A DNA stretch of 55,071 nt, taken from assembly GCA_913056145.1 (NCBI GenBank), contig CAJXMI010000003.1:1-55071 (forward strand), given 5' to 3'. Positions 9,020-16,060 of this stretch are shown here, piece after piece. Both the position numbers and the translations under genes were made by a program. The stretch comes from an uncultured Spiribacter sp. GTDB lineage: Bacteria > Pseudomonadota > Gammaproteobacteria > Nitrococcales > Nitrococcaceae. Numbering within the stretch: the stretch's first letter is position 1; every line of letters begins with the position of its first letter. The notes under the pieces are model-generated. The model was given only the letters and a program-made list of their open reading frames with translations. It was not told where the DNA came from and searched no databases.

Positions 9020-10611
9020 GGCTTATCTCCTGGTAATTCTTGCATTTGTTGATCTTTGGCGGCACGCCGGTTCAGCTTGCCCGCTCCCGTTAGCGGGAGT
9101 GCCTCCACCACCCGGATGAGCGTCGGGCGCTTGAACCCTGCCAGTCGCCCGGATAACCACTCCGCAATCCCCGACGGCGTGATTGCCGTACCGGGGTGGC
9201 GTGTCACCCACGCCGCCGGCCGCTCCCCCCAACGATCATGGGGCAGACCAAACACCAGGGCGCCGGTGACGGCCGGGTGTTCGCGCAGCGCGGCCTCGAG
9301 CTCCTCCGCGGCCACGTTCTCACCGCCGCTCACAATGACATTATCCAGCCGCCCGATCACCTGAACACCGCCTTCGGGCCGCTCAACGGCAAGATCACCG
9401 CTGCGCACCCAGCCACCCGGCAGCATCCGCTCGGCGGTTGCGGTGGCGTCGTCCAGATACCCATCAAAGCTGTGCGGGCTTCGCAGCCTGAGCTCACCCG
9501 GTGTTCCGATATCGACCTCGTCGCCGCTAACGGGGTCGACGATGCGGTAGTCGCAGTGAAAAAAGCTGCTGCCCACGCTGGCATAGTCGCCCCGCAGGGA
9601 CGCAATCGACTGCCCGTCGCGGCCGTGGATGAAGTTGGACGGCCCCGCCTCGGTAAGCCCGTATGACTGGCTTACCGGGATGCCGCGCGCAAAAAACGGC
9701 GCCATGCTGGCCTCGGCACAGGGAGCCCCGGCGGTGGTAATCCCGGCCAGGCTGGAAAGATCGGTGTCGCCAAACTCGGGAGCCGACGTCATGGCCTGGA
9801 GCATGGCCTCGACGGCGCCAAGATGGTTGACGCCGTAGCGCGCAATGGCCGCCAGTGTCGCGGCCGGGTCGAACCCCGCCTGCAAGACCACGCAGCCACC
9901 GCCGTAGAGCACCGGAAGGACCGTGTTCCAGCCCCCGATATGGAACAGCGGAAAGAGCACCAGCTCGCGCCGACCGCCAAGGCCGTCAGGCGCGGCGACC
10001 AGAAGCTCGATCGCATTCCAGACCATCTGCCGATGACTGATCTGGCAAAGCTTGGGAAGGCCGGTGCTGCCGCCGGTGTGCACGATCAAAGCCGTGTCAC
10101 TCAGTGCAAGGGCCTCCCCAATACGCTGGGGTTCCGGCGCAAGGAGCATGCGCGCATGATCGCTGTCGGGCCCGTCAAGGCAAAATCGCGGAATCGCCTC
10201 GCGTTGTGCCCCAAGCCGTGCCACAAAATCCGCGCTAGCGGCGTCGTGGAAAAGGCACTGCGGGGCAAGCCGTGCCAGCAGCGCCGCCGCTTCACGGGGC
10301 GCCAGGCGGTGGCTCACCGGCGCCACGACAATGCCAAGCTTGCCGCAGGCAAGGGCCAATTCGACGGCCTCGAGCCGGTTGCCGCTGATCAGGGCCACCA
10401 CATCGCCCTTGCCCAGCCCGGCCTCGTCCCGCAGCCAGGCCGCAACGCGCTTTACGCGTGTATCGAGCGTGACGTAGTCGAAATGGCGGTCATTGTCGGC
10501 GTCGATCACTGCCAGGCGATGAGGCGTGAGGGCCCGACGCCGCCCGGCCCAGTCGCCCACCCAGTCCATGGGAAGGTCGTCGCTCACGGTGGTATGCGCT
10601 CTGTGGTTCAT
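9016..10611 (-). CDS. AMP-dependent acyl-CoA synthetase (ligase)
   Basis: Adenylate-forming enzyme of 531 residues, predicted to activate a carboxylic acid to its CoA thioester. It has the ATP loop HTGGSTGLPK (a variant of the common TSGTTGxPK), the SYGLTEAG motif, the hinge SGDLAVERPEGGVQVIGRLDNVIVSGGEN region and the C-terminal catalytic Lys in LPLTGAGKLNRRA. Substrate cannot be inferred; a medium or long-chain fatty acid or an aryl acid is possible. The ATG at 10611 is chosen because homology starts just after it; longer in-frame starts would overlap tatD on the other strand. The 3' end overlaps thiD by 4 bp. Confidence 0.85.
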   Translation of the reverse strand: MNHRAHTTVSDDLPMDWVGDWAGRRRALTPHRLAVIDADNDRHFDYVTLDTRVKRVAAWLRDEAGLGKGDVVALISGNRLEAVELALACGKLGIVVAPVSHRLAPREAAALLARLAPQCLFHDAASADFVARLGAQREAIPRFCLDGPDSDHARMLLAPEPQRIGEALALSDTALIVHTGGSTGLPKLCQISHRQMVWNAIELLVAAPDGLGGRRELVLFPLFHIGGWNTVLPVLYGGGCVVLQAGFDPAATLAAIARYGVNHLGAVEAMLQAMTSAPEFGDTDLSSLAGITTAGAPCAEASMAPFFARGIPVSQSYGLTEAGPSNFIHGRDGQSIASLRGDYASVGSSFFHCDYRIVDPVSGDEVDIGTPGELRLRSPHSFDGYLDDATATAERMLPGGWVRSGDLAVERPEGGVQVIGRLDNVIVSGGENVAAEELEAALREHPAVTGALVFGLPHDRWGERPAAWVTRHPGTAITPSGIAEWLSGRLAGFKRPTLIRVVEALPLTGAGKLNRRAAKDQQMQELPGDKP

Positions 10612-10641
10612 TGTGTCTCGCAATTCGAGCAGAATGCCCCG

Positions 10642-11454
10642 ATGCAATACAACGGTCTTATCGACATCGGCGTCAACCTCACTCATTCGCGTTTTGCCAG
10701 CGACCGCACTGCAGTCATTGAGCGTGCGCTTGCGGCCGGCGTACAGCAAATGGTTCTCACCGGCGTCAACGTGGCCGAGTCACAAGCCGCGGCGATGCTT
10801 GTGGGCAGTCACTCCGCGCTTGCCGGCGCGACCGCCGGCATCCACCCCCATCATGCCAGTGAATGGGACAGCGCGAGCGATGACCGCCTTGGCGAGTTGC
10901 TGGATCGGCCCGAGGTGGTGGCCGCGGGTGAAACCGGACTCGACTATTTTCGTGATTTCGCGCCCCGTGCGGCCCAGCGCGAGGCATTTGCGGCGCAGCT
11001 TGCACGCGCGGCGCGGCACGGCAAACCGGCCTTTCTCCATCAGCGCGACGCCGAGGCCGATTTTCTTGCCATTGTGGCGGAGTACCGCGATGCCCTGCCG
11101 GCAGCGGTGCTGCATTGTTTTACCGCCGATCAGGCCTTCCTGCATCGCTGTCTCGATCTGGATCTGCACATTGGGATCACGGGCTGGGTCTGCGACGAGC
11201 GCCGCGGCGGGGCATTGCGCGCCAGCGTTGTCGACATCCCGGATAACCGGCTGATGATCGAGACCGATGCGCCGTTCCTGCTGCCGCGCGATCTGCCCGA
11301 CAAACCCGCCAACCGCCGTAACGAGCCCGCCTTCCTCCCGCATGTGCTCGAAGCGGTGGCCACGCTCCGCCAGGCCGACCCGGCGGTGCTTGCTGAGCGC
11401 ACCACAACCACTAGCCGGGCCTTTTTTGGCCTTTGCGACAGCGGCGTTGGTTAA
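10642..11454 (+). CDS. tatD: TatD-family metal-dependent DNase
   Basis: TIM-barrel hydrolase of 270 residues in the TatD/YcfH/YjjV family. It has GIHPHHAS (metal His), AAGETGLDYFRDFAP (metal Glu), FLHQRDAEADF, AVLHCFTA and ETDAPFLLPRD. These match E. coli TatD, a 3'-5' exonuclease and apurinic endonuclease linked to DNA repair and fragmentation. The ATG at 10642 starts the conserved GLIDIGVNL strand; an open frame extending far upstream is antisense to the ligase and not coding. It overlaps the convergent dusA by 4 bp. Confidence 0.92.
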   Translation: MQYNGLIDIGVNLTHSRFASDRTAVIERALAAGVQQMVLTGVNVAESQAAAMLVGSHSALAGATAGIHPHHASEWDSASDDRLGELLDRPEVVAAGETGLDYFRDFAPRAAQREAFAAQLARAARHGKPAFLHQRDAEADFLAIVAEYRDALPAAVLHCFTADQAFLHRCLDLDLHIGITGWVCDERRGGALRASVVDIPDNRLMIETDAPFLLPRDLPDKPANRRNEPAFLPHVLEAVATLRQADPAVLAERTTTTSRAFFGLCDSGVG

Positions 11455-12467
11455 CTCACGGCCTCGGCAATGGCGCCATGGCGCGCGCCGACAGCCTGCC
11501 AGCGCTCGATGGCCTGTTCGATGACATCGGGGCCGGCGCCGGGGCGGGCGGCGCCTTCGCTGAGTGCCCGCCGCCACACGCGTGCCCCGGGCAGGCCCTG
11601 GAAGAGTCCGACCAGATGCCGGGTGTAGCGCGAGATTGGAACGCCAGTGCGATGCTGGCCCGCTACCCAGTGCTGATACTGACGGGCCACCTGGAGCCGG
11701 TCGCTTGCCCGCGGCGCACTCGCATCAAAGAGCCGCGTATCGGCCTGTGCGAGTAGCCAGGGGTTGTGATACGCCTCGCGCCCGATCATCACGCCATCAA
11801 CACGATCCAGCCAGGCCGCTGCCGTGTCGAGGTCTTTGACGCCGCCGTTCAGCACAATCGCGAGCTCGGGGAAGTCCGCCTTGAGCGCGGCCACAACATC
11901 GTGTCGCAGCGGCGGTACTTCGCGGTTTTCCTTTGGCGAGAGGCCCTGCAGCCAGGCCTTGCGCGCATGCACGATCAGCGCATCGGCCCCCGCGGCCAGC
12001 ACGCCCTCGGTGAATCGGCAGAGCTGGTCGTAGCGATCATCGTTATCCACACCGATGCGGGATTTAACGGTAACGGGGCGATCGGTCTCGGCACGCATGA
12101 CGCGCACGAGCTCGCCGACGAGCTTGGGCTCGCGCATCAGGCAGGCGCCAAAGCGCCCGGATTGGACCCGATCACTTGGGCAGCCCACATTGAGATTGAT
12201 CTCATCAAAGCCCCATTCGGCGGCAAGACGGGTGCCGTAGGCGATTTGCGCCGGATCACTGCCGCCCAGTTGAATGGCCACCGGATGTTCGCTGCTGTCG
12301 TGATCCAGAAAGCGCTCGGCCCTGCCGTGCCAGAGGGCCTGGGCCGGCACCATTTCGGTGTACAGACGGGTATGGCGGGTGATCAGCCGGAGCAAATAGC
12401 GGCAGGCCGGGTCGGTCCAGTCCATCATTGGTGCGACGCTCAGTCGCAAATCGGGGACGGTGCGCAT
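11451..12467 (-). CDS. dusA: tRNA-dihydrouridine(20/20a) synthase DusA
   Basis: FMN enzyme that reduces uridine to dihydrouridine in the tRNA D-loop. The 338-residue protein has SVAPMMDWTDPACRYLLR near its start, EINLNVGCPSDRVQSGRFGA with the catalytic Cys, VKSRIGVDNDDRYDQL and HARKAWLQGLSPKENR, the last two typical of DusA rather than DusB or DusC. The ATG at 12467 is used; an in-frame ATG at 12488 (seven residues longer, weak GGTGG site) is an alternative. Convergent with tatD and divergent from a glutaredoxin-like gene 58 bp away. Confidence 0.92.
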   Translation of the reverse strand: MRTVPDLRLSVAPMMDWTDPACRYLLRLITRHTRLYTEMVPAQALWHGRAERFLDHDSSEHPVAIQLGGSDPAQIAYGTRLAAEWGFDEINLNVGCPSDRVQSGRFGACLMREPKLVGELVRVMRAETDRPVTVKSRIGVDNDDRYDQLCRFTEGVLAAGADALIVHARKAWLQGLSPKENREVPPLRHDVVAALKADFPELAIVLNGGVKDLDTAAAWLDRVDGVMIGREAYHNPWLLAQADTRLFDASAPRASDRLQVARQYQHWVAGQHRTGVPISRYTRHLVGLFQGLPGARVWRRALSEGAARPGAGPDVIEQAIERWQAVGARHGAIAEAVS

Positions 12468-12525
12468 GATCGACTTTGCAGTTATCATTAAAAAAGACCA
12501 CCCAAGAATAGCACGGAGCCGGTCC

Positions 12526-12762
12526 ATGAATGCCCTGCGCTTCTACACCACGGCGGGCTGCACACTCTGCGACAAGGCGCTGGAGGCTGTCCGCCCGGTT
12601 GCGCAACGCCTTGATATCGAACTGCATATCATCGACATCATGGATGACCCCGCACTCGAGCAGCGCCTCGGCGAGCGCATTCCCGTGGTCGAGCGCCGGC
12701 CCGATGGCAAAGCGCTCGGCTGGCCATTCACCGCGGCCGATGTCTATCGGCTCGCTTTCTGA
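12526..12762 (+). CDS. Glutaredoxin-like thioredoxin-fold protein
   Basis: A 78-residue protein with the redox motif CTLCDKA (Cys12, Cys15) at the end of the first strand and a cis-Pro turn in RIPVVERRPDG. It matches the small glutaredoxin-like family (DUF836) often found as stand-alone genes in Proteobacteria. Function is probably thiol-disulfide exchange; the partner is unknown. It has a CGGAG ribosome site and lies 2 bp before an L,D-transpeptidase gene, with which it is probably co-transcribed. Confidence 0.85.
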   Translation: MNALRFYTTAGCTLCDKALEAVRPVAQRLDIELHIIDIMDDPALEQRLGERIPVVERRPDGKALGWPFTAADVYRLAF

Positions 12763-12764
12763 CC

Positions 12765-13334
12765 ATGCGCCGCGCCCTCCTCGCTCTGGCCACTCTAGCC
12801 GTCCTGGGTGTCGCGGCGGGCGGCGCCGGTAGCGCCACTGCCACGCCCTATGACGGCGTCTGGATTCGTGTGGATACCGAGCGCTCGGTGACCGAGGTCC
12901 TGCGCAACCAGAAATCGCTCCTGGTGCTTGACCGTGTGGCGTTTGGCCGGGGCGGGGTCGCAAACCTGCGGCTGCGGGGTGGCAACAAGACACCGCTTGG
13001 CGAATTCCGTATCAGTCGCGTCAACCGCGAGAGCCGGTTTCACTTGTTTCTGGGTATCGACTACCCCCGTCTGGAGCACATCGATGCCGCCTACCGCCGC
13101 GGTATCCTTACCCCGGAAGAATATCAACGCTCACTTGACCATGGGCTTCGACATGGTCAATTCCCGCAGAATGGCCCGCTCGGTGGGCATATCGGCTTCC
13201 ATGGCATTGGACGTGGGGACCCGGACATCCATGACCGGTTTCACTGGACCGAGGGCTGCATCGCGATGACCAACGAGCAGATTGAGAAACTCCACCGTCT
13301 GGTGGATGTTGGAACACCGGTCGTCATCCAGTAG
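12765..13334 (+). CDS. L,D-transpeptidase (YkuD) family protein, exported
   Basis: A 189-residue protein with a signal peptide (hydrophobic residues about 4-22) and one YkuD domain. The active-site pattern is seen as HIGFHGIG (His) and HWTEGCIAMTN (catalytic Cys; a variant of the usual SHGC). PLGEFRISRVN is the typical substrate-strand turn. It may form 3-3 peptidoglycan cross-links or act on lipoprotein-peptidoglycan bonds. No LysM domain. It follows the glutaredoxin-like gene and precedes lpp by 126 bp. Confidence 0.87.
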   Translation: MRRALLALATLAVLGVAAGGAGSATATPYDGVWIRVDTERSVTEVLRNQKSLLVLDRVAFGRGGVANLRLRGGNKTPLGEFRISRVNRESRFHLFLGIDYPRLEHIDAAYRRGILTPEEYQRSLDHGLRHGQFPQNGPLGGHIGFHGIGRGDPDIHDRFHWTEGCIAMTNEQIEKLHRLVDVGTPVVIQ

Positions 13335-13421
13335 TCACTGCTCAGGGGTTGAATCAAGATCAGACCCGCGCAATCATGCCTTGGACGATACGAGGGGGCA
13401 CCTCCCTTGTTGGGGTCATCA

Positions 13422-13435
13422 ACGATTGCAATCGT
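13422..13435. promoter_or_regulatory. Perfect 14-bp palindrome upstream of lpp
   Basis: ACGATTGCAATCGT reads the same on both strands and ends 25 bp before the lpp start codon, between the likely promoter region and the ribosome site. Its position fits a dimeric repressor site or an mRNA leader hairpin. No confident -35/-10 pair was identified around it. Confidence 0.3.
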
Positions 13436-13460
13436 AAAACCAAAGTACAGGAGTTCAACA

Positions 13461-13730
13461 ATGAACCAGTCGCTCAAGACTCTGCTCAAGCTGGCCGTTG
13501 CCGGCGCCGCGATGGGCGTGTTGGTGGGCTGTGCCACCAAGGCATCGTCCGACACCATGCAGTCGGAGCTCGACGAGGTCCGCGCCATGGCCGAGGCGGC
13601 GATGGACGAGGCCAGCACGGCAATGATCACCGCCGAAGGTGCGGAGACGCTTGCTAGCGGTGCTCAGGATACCGCTAACGAGAACAGCGAGAAGATCGAT
13701 CGCATGTTCGAGCGCTCGATGTACAAATAA
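13461..13730 (+). CDS. lpp: Murein lipoprotein, Lpp/OprI type
   Basis: An 89-residue outer membrane lipoprotein. It has a signal peptide with lipobox LVGC (Cys24), then an alanine-rich heptad coiled coil (residues about 32-80) and the C-terminal RMFERSMYK ending in Lys, the residue that L,D-transpeptidases link to diaminopimelate in peptidoglycan. The length and ending resemble Pseudomonas OprI more than E. coli Lpp (58 mature residues). A strong AGGAG site precedes the ATG and a strong terminator follows, fitting a highly expressed single gene. Two L,D-transpeptidase genes flank it. Confidence 0.92.
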   Translation: MNQSLKTLLKLAVAGAAMGVLVGCATKASSDTMQSELDEVRAMAEAAMDEASTAMITAEGAETLASGAQDTANENSEKIDRMFERSMYK

Positions 13731-13756
13731 GCCCGGTTCATTGATCCGGCCTTGCC

Positions 13757-13783
13757 AAAGCCCCGTCGCGGCGGGGCTTTTTT
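13757..13783 (+). terminator. Rho-independent terminator of lpp
   Basis: Perfect 9-bp stem (AAAGCCCCG / CGGGGCTTT) with a 6-nt loop followed by further T residues. It serves lpp. The T run overlaps the stop codon of the convergent L,D-transpeptidase gene, so it may also terminate that transcript, less efficiently. Confidence 0.9.
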
Positions 13784-14789
13784 ATTGAGCGCCTGGAAAA
13801 TCGGAAAGCCGGCTGATGCGCTCGTCGCGCGAGATAACACCCGGGAGCCCATCCGCCGTATTAACCGCGGCGGCGAGGCGTTCGTGGTCCACCCGACCTT
13901 CCCCCTGCTGAAGCACCCGGGCCACGACCAGCACCGCCTCTTCAAGGGACGGCGGCTCAAGCGGGTCAAAGGCATTCTCGGCCTCTTCAGGAAGGATCGG
14001 ATGCACTTCCACCCATAACTCATTGCCCCGCCAGCCCGCTTTGACCGGCTGATTGACAATATTGACGCGCGTCCCCGAGGGCAGGCGGTTGAACAATGAC
14101 TCGACGTCTTCCGGGAACATGCGGATGCAGCCGTGGGTGACGCGCATACCGATGCCGCGGGGCTCGTTGGTGCCGTGGATGAGATAGGCGCCACCGGGGA
14201 TATCGAGGCGGATTTTATGCCGCCCCAACGGGTTGTCCGGCCCGGGCGGAACGGCCTCGGGCAATGGCCGGCCCTGTGCGGCCCGCTCGGTCAGAATCGA
14301 CTCGGGCGGGAACCAGTACGGGTTTTCGGTCTTTTCGGTGATTTGGCTCTCGCCAAGCGGTGTCGACCAGTCCATGCGCCCCACGCTGATCGGGTAGGTC
14401 TCGACCTGGCCGGCATTGGGCTGACCCTCTCCAGGGTAGTAGTAGAGGCGCATTTCGGCCAGATTGATGACCACGCCCTCACGCTGTGCCGCCGGCAGGA
14501 TAAACCGGCTTGGGATGGTAACCGGGGTGCCTTCGCCGGGCAGCCAGACATCAACATCGGGGTTGGCGCGGCGCATCTCTTCATAGCCAACGCCATGGCG
14601 CCGGCCCAGGGCAAGTAATGTGTCCTCTTCCTTGGCCGGGATTACCTGCACCTCGCCGACAATATCGCTGTCACCGTCCGGCAGAGGGAATACCAGGGCT
14701 GAAGCCATGCCCGGCACTATCCACAGGCCCGCTGCGAGGGCGATCATCATCCGCCGCCAACGGCCGGTACGCATTGTGGAGTGAGGCAT
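13782..14789 (-). CDS. LysM-L,D-transpeptidase, ErfK/YbiS/YcfS type
   Basis: A 335-residue periplasmic enzyme: signal peptide (hydrophobic residues about 10-25), an N-terminal LysM-like module (EEDTLLALGRRHGVGYEEM, residues about 45-90) and a YkuD domain with IHGTNEP and the active site THGCIRMFPED. This architecture is that of E. coli LdtA/B/C, which tether Braun lipoprotein to peptidoglycan. The substrate, lpp, lies directly opposite and convergent, which supports that assignment. ATG 14789 is preceded by GGGAG at good spacing. The C-terminal 60 residues are an extra acidic extension. Confidence 0.92.
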   Translation of the reverse strand: MPHSTMRTGRWRRMMIALAAGLWIVPGMASALVFPLPDGDSDIVGEVQVIPAKEEDTLLALGRRHGVGYEEMRRANPDVDVWLPGEGTPVTIPSRFILPAAQREGVVINLAEMRLYYYPGEGQPNAGQVETYPISVGRMDWSTPLGESQITEKTENPYWFPPESILTERAAQGRPLPEAVPPGPDNPLGRHKIRLDIPGGAYLIHGTNEPRGIGMRVTHGCIRMFPEDVESLFNRLPSGTRVNIVNQPVKAGWRGNELWVEVHPILPEEAENAFDPLEPPSLEEAVLVVARVLQQGEGRVDHERLAAAVNTADGLPGVISRDERISRLSDFPGAQ

Positions 14790-14878
14790 CTTTCGCTCCC
14801 TACCCTGCATTAACGTTGCGCTTTAGTGGCATCATTGCCCCAAGTATCGACCATCGAGAACGCTGGAGGAAGCACCCC

Positions 14879-15124
14879 ATGGATGATCAGACCCGCACCG
14901 AACTTGAAGCCGCGGCATTCCGGACCCTGGTCGAGCACCTGCGGACTCGAACTGATGTCCAGAATATCGACCTCATGGAGCTTGCCGGGTTCTGCCGCAA
15001 TTGCCTGTCGCGCTGGTATGCCGAGGCCGCCGAGGCGCGCAATATCCCTCTCGACAAGGAGGAGGCTCGCGAGATCGTCTATGGGATGCCTTACTCCGAG
15101 TGGAAGGCCAACTATCAGAAATAG
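14879..15124 (+). CDS. DUF1244 (SMc04008-like) family protein
   Basis: An 81-residue conserved protein of unknown function. It matches the DUF1244 family throughout: EAAAFRTLVEHL, NIDLMELAGFCRNCLSRWY and EAREIVYGMPYSEWKANYQ. The two cysteines in GFCRNC are a family hallmark and might bind metal. The ATG at 14879 has a strong GGAGG site; a longer open frame beginning at 14618 overlaps the divergent transpeptidase and is not coding. It is followed 47 bp later by an outer membrane protein gene. Confidence 0.88.
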   Translation: MDDQTRTELEAAAFRTLVEHLRTRTDVQNIDLMELAGFCRNCLSRWYAEAAEARNIPLDKEEAREIVYGMPYSEWKANYQK

Positions 15125-15171
15125 ATTGCAAAGGGCTTCGCATTCCGTGCTCGGTGGTGGATAATAGCGCC

Positions 15172-15750
15172 ATGGGAACGTTATCGCGCCATCTTTGCGT
15201 ATCGCTTCTGGGGCTGTCACTTGTGACGGCCTCCTCGACGGCGTTTGCCGAGATGGCTGACTGGAGTGGCGGCGTGCAGCCCGAGCTCGAGCTTACCTCG
15301 CATCTCAACGATCGGCTCGATATCCGCTTCGGGGTCAACGTCGATCGGCCCGTGGAACACGGGTATCGTACGAGCGGCTTCGCATCGGACCACGATGGCC
15401 CGCTGTTCTCGGCACTTGTCGACTGGTCGCCCTCGGATGGTGGCCTTCGCATGACGGGTGGCGCTCTCTACGGCGAGCATCTGTTCTCCTCGGGCGACAT
15501 CATCCCCATGCCCGACCTCAGCATCGATGCCATGCGCCCCTACGTCGGCGTCGGTTACGACAACGACTTCGGAACGAATGGCCGCTTCGGCCTGTCACTG
15601 GACATGGGTCTTACGTTCAACAGCGTATCGAGCACCGGCCCATCCACGGACACACAAGACGACGAGCCATCCGATGCCGCGCTGGGCAGCCGGTTTGAGA
15701 GCTTCCGCTACACGCCGAGTTTCTCGGCCGGCGTTGAATACCGCTTCTAA
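15172..15750 (+). CDS. Small outer membrane beta-barrel protein, unknown function
   Basis: A 192-residue exported protein with a signal peptide cleaved near STAFAE (residue 23-24). Alternating polar/apolar strands follow, including SALVDWSPSDGGLRMTGGALY, YVGVGYDNDF and RFGLSLDMGLTF, and it ends in the aromatic YRF, the C-terminal signature recognised by BamA (encoded at 51534-53828). The pattern resembles a family of small proteobacterial outer membrane proteins without known function. An acidic Asp/Glu-rich loop (residues about 160-175) is unusual and could fit a halophile. Confidence 0.75.
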   Translation: MGTLSRHLCVSLLGLSLVTASSTAFAEMADWSGGVQPELELTSHLNDRLDIRFGVNVDRPVEHGYRTSGFASDHDGPLFSALVDWSPSDGGLRMTGGALYGEHLFSSGDIIPMPDLSIDAMRPYVGVGYDNDFGTNGRFGLSLDMGLTFNSVSSTGPSTDTQDDEPSDAALGSRFESFRYTPSFSAGVEYRF

Positions 15751-15763
15751 CCGGGATTGATTC

Positions 15764-15868
15764 GGCCCTCCGGGCCTCACCCTTCGGGCGCCACGCTTCG
15801 CGCGGCGTCCCAACTGCCTCACGGCAGTTGGTCGAACCCACATTGCTTGCTCCGGGGGTTCGAACCCC
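15764..15868 (-). repeat. Array of short hairpins with T-arm-like palindrome downstream of tRNA-Ser
   Basis: Five inverted repeats in about 105 bp: GGCCC/GGGCC (15764-15776), CCC/GGG (15780-15788), GCC-CGC/GCG-GGC with one internal mismatch (15790-15806), a perfect 9-bp stem CCAACTGCC/GGCAGTTGG with a 4-nt loop (15810-15831), and the palindrome GGGGTTCGAACCCC (15855-15868), which looks like a tRNA T-arm. A second T-loop-like GTCGAACCCA begins at 15831. They lie beyond the tRNA terminator on the same strand. They could be a tRNA-linked repeat element or relics of a tRNA array. Confidence 0.6.
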
Positions 15869-15877
15869 ACCTTGCTT

Positions 15878-15920
15878 CAGGCAAAGAAAAAGGGGCACAG
15901 GGCCCCTCTTTCTTTGCCTG
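15878..15920 (-). terminator. Terminator hairpin of tRNA-Ser
   Basis: A 19-bp inverted repeat with one mismatch around a 5-nt loop, starting at the encoded CCA end of the tRNA. On the minus strand the distal arm contains a TTTTTCTTT run. The long stem overlaps the last bases of the mature tRNA gene by two positions. It should stop leftward transcription of the tRNA and could also act on rightward transcripts from the outer membrane protein gene. Confidence 0.75.
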
Positions 15921-16007
15921 GCGGAGAGGGAGGGATTCGAACCCCCGGAGCCCTTTGGGCTCAACGGATTTCAAGTCCGCCGCATTCGACCACTCTGCCA
16001 CCTCTCC
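15919..16007 (-). tRNA. tRNA-Ser (anticodon UGA)
   Basis: Class II tRNA gene of 89 nt including an encoded CCA. The acceptor arms are GGAGAGG and CCTCTCC with G discriminator, as expected for serine. The anticodon stem GGCGGA/TCCGCC closes the loop CTTGAAA, giving anticodon TGA. A long variable arm (TTGAGCCCAAAGGGCTC) and the T-arm GGGGGTTCGAATCCCTCC follow. Short open frames across this region are artefacts of the RNA gene. Confidence 0.96.
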
Positions 16008-16060
16008 AGCAGCGGTATTGTCGCTGGCGGGGCGGCGGGGGGCAAGGGTTTGGGTGCGGG

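Noticed and set aside
9823-10641. Long N-terminal extension of the tatD frame
   Set aside because: Antisense to the acyl-CoA ligase; TatD homology begins exactly at the ATG at 10642.
12467-12526. Promoter pairs in the dusA / glutaredoxin-like divergent spacer
   Set aside because: AT-rich boxes are present, but no -35/-10 pair has acceptable spacing in either direction.
15855-15868. A second, degenerate tRNA gene
   Set aside because: Only a T-arm-like palindrome is present; no acceptor, D-arm or anticodon arm could be folded with it.
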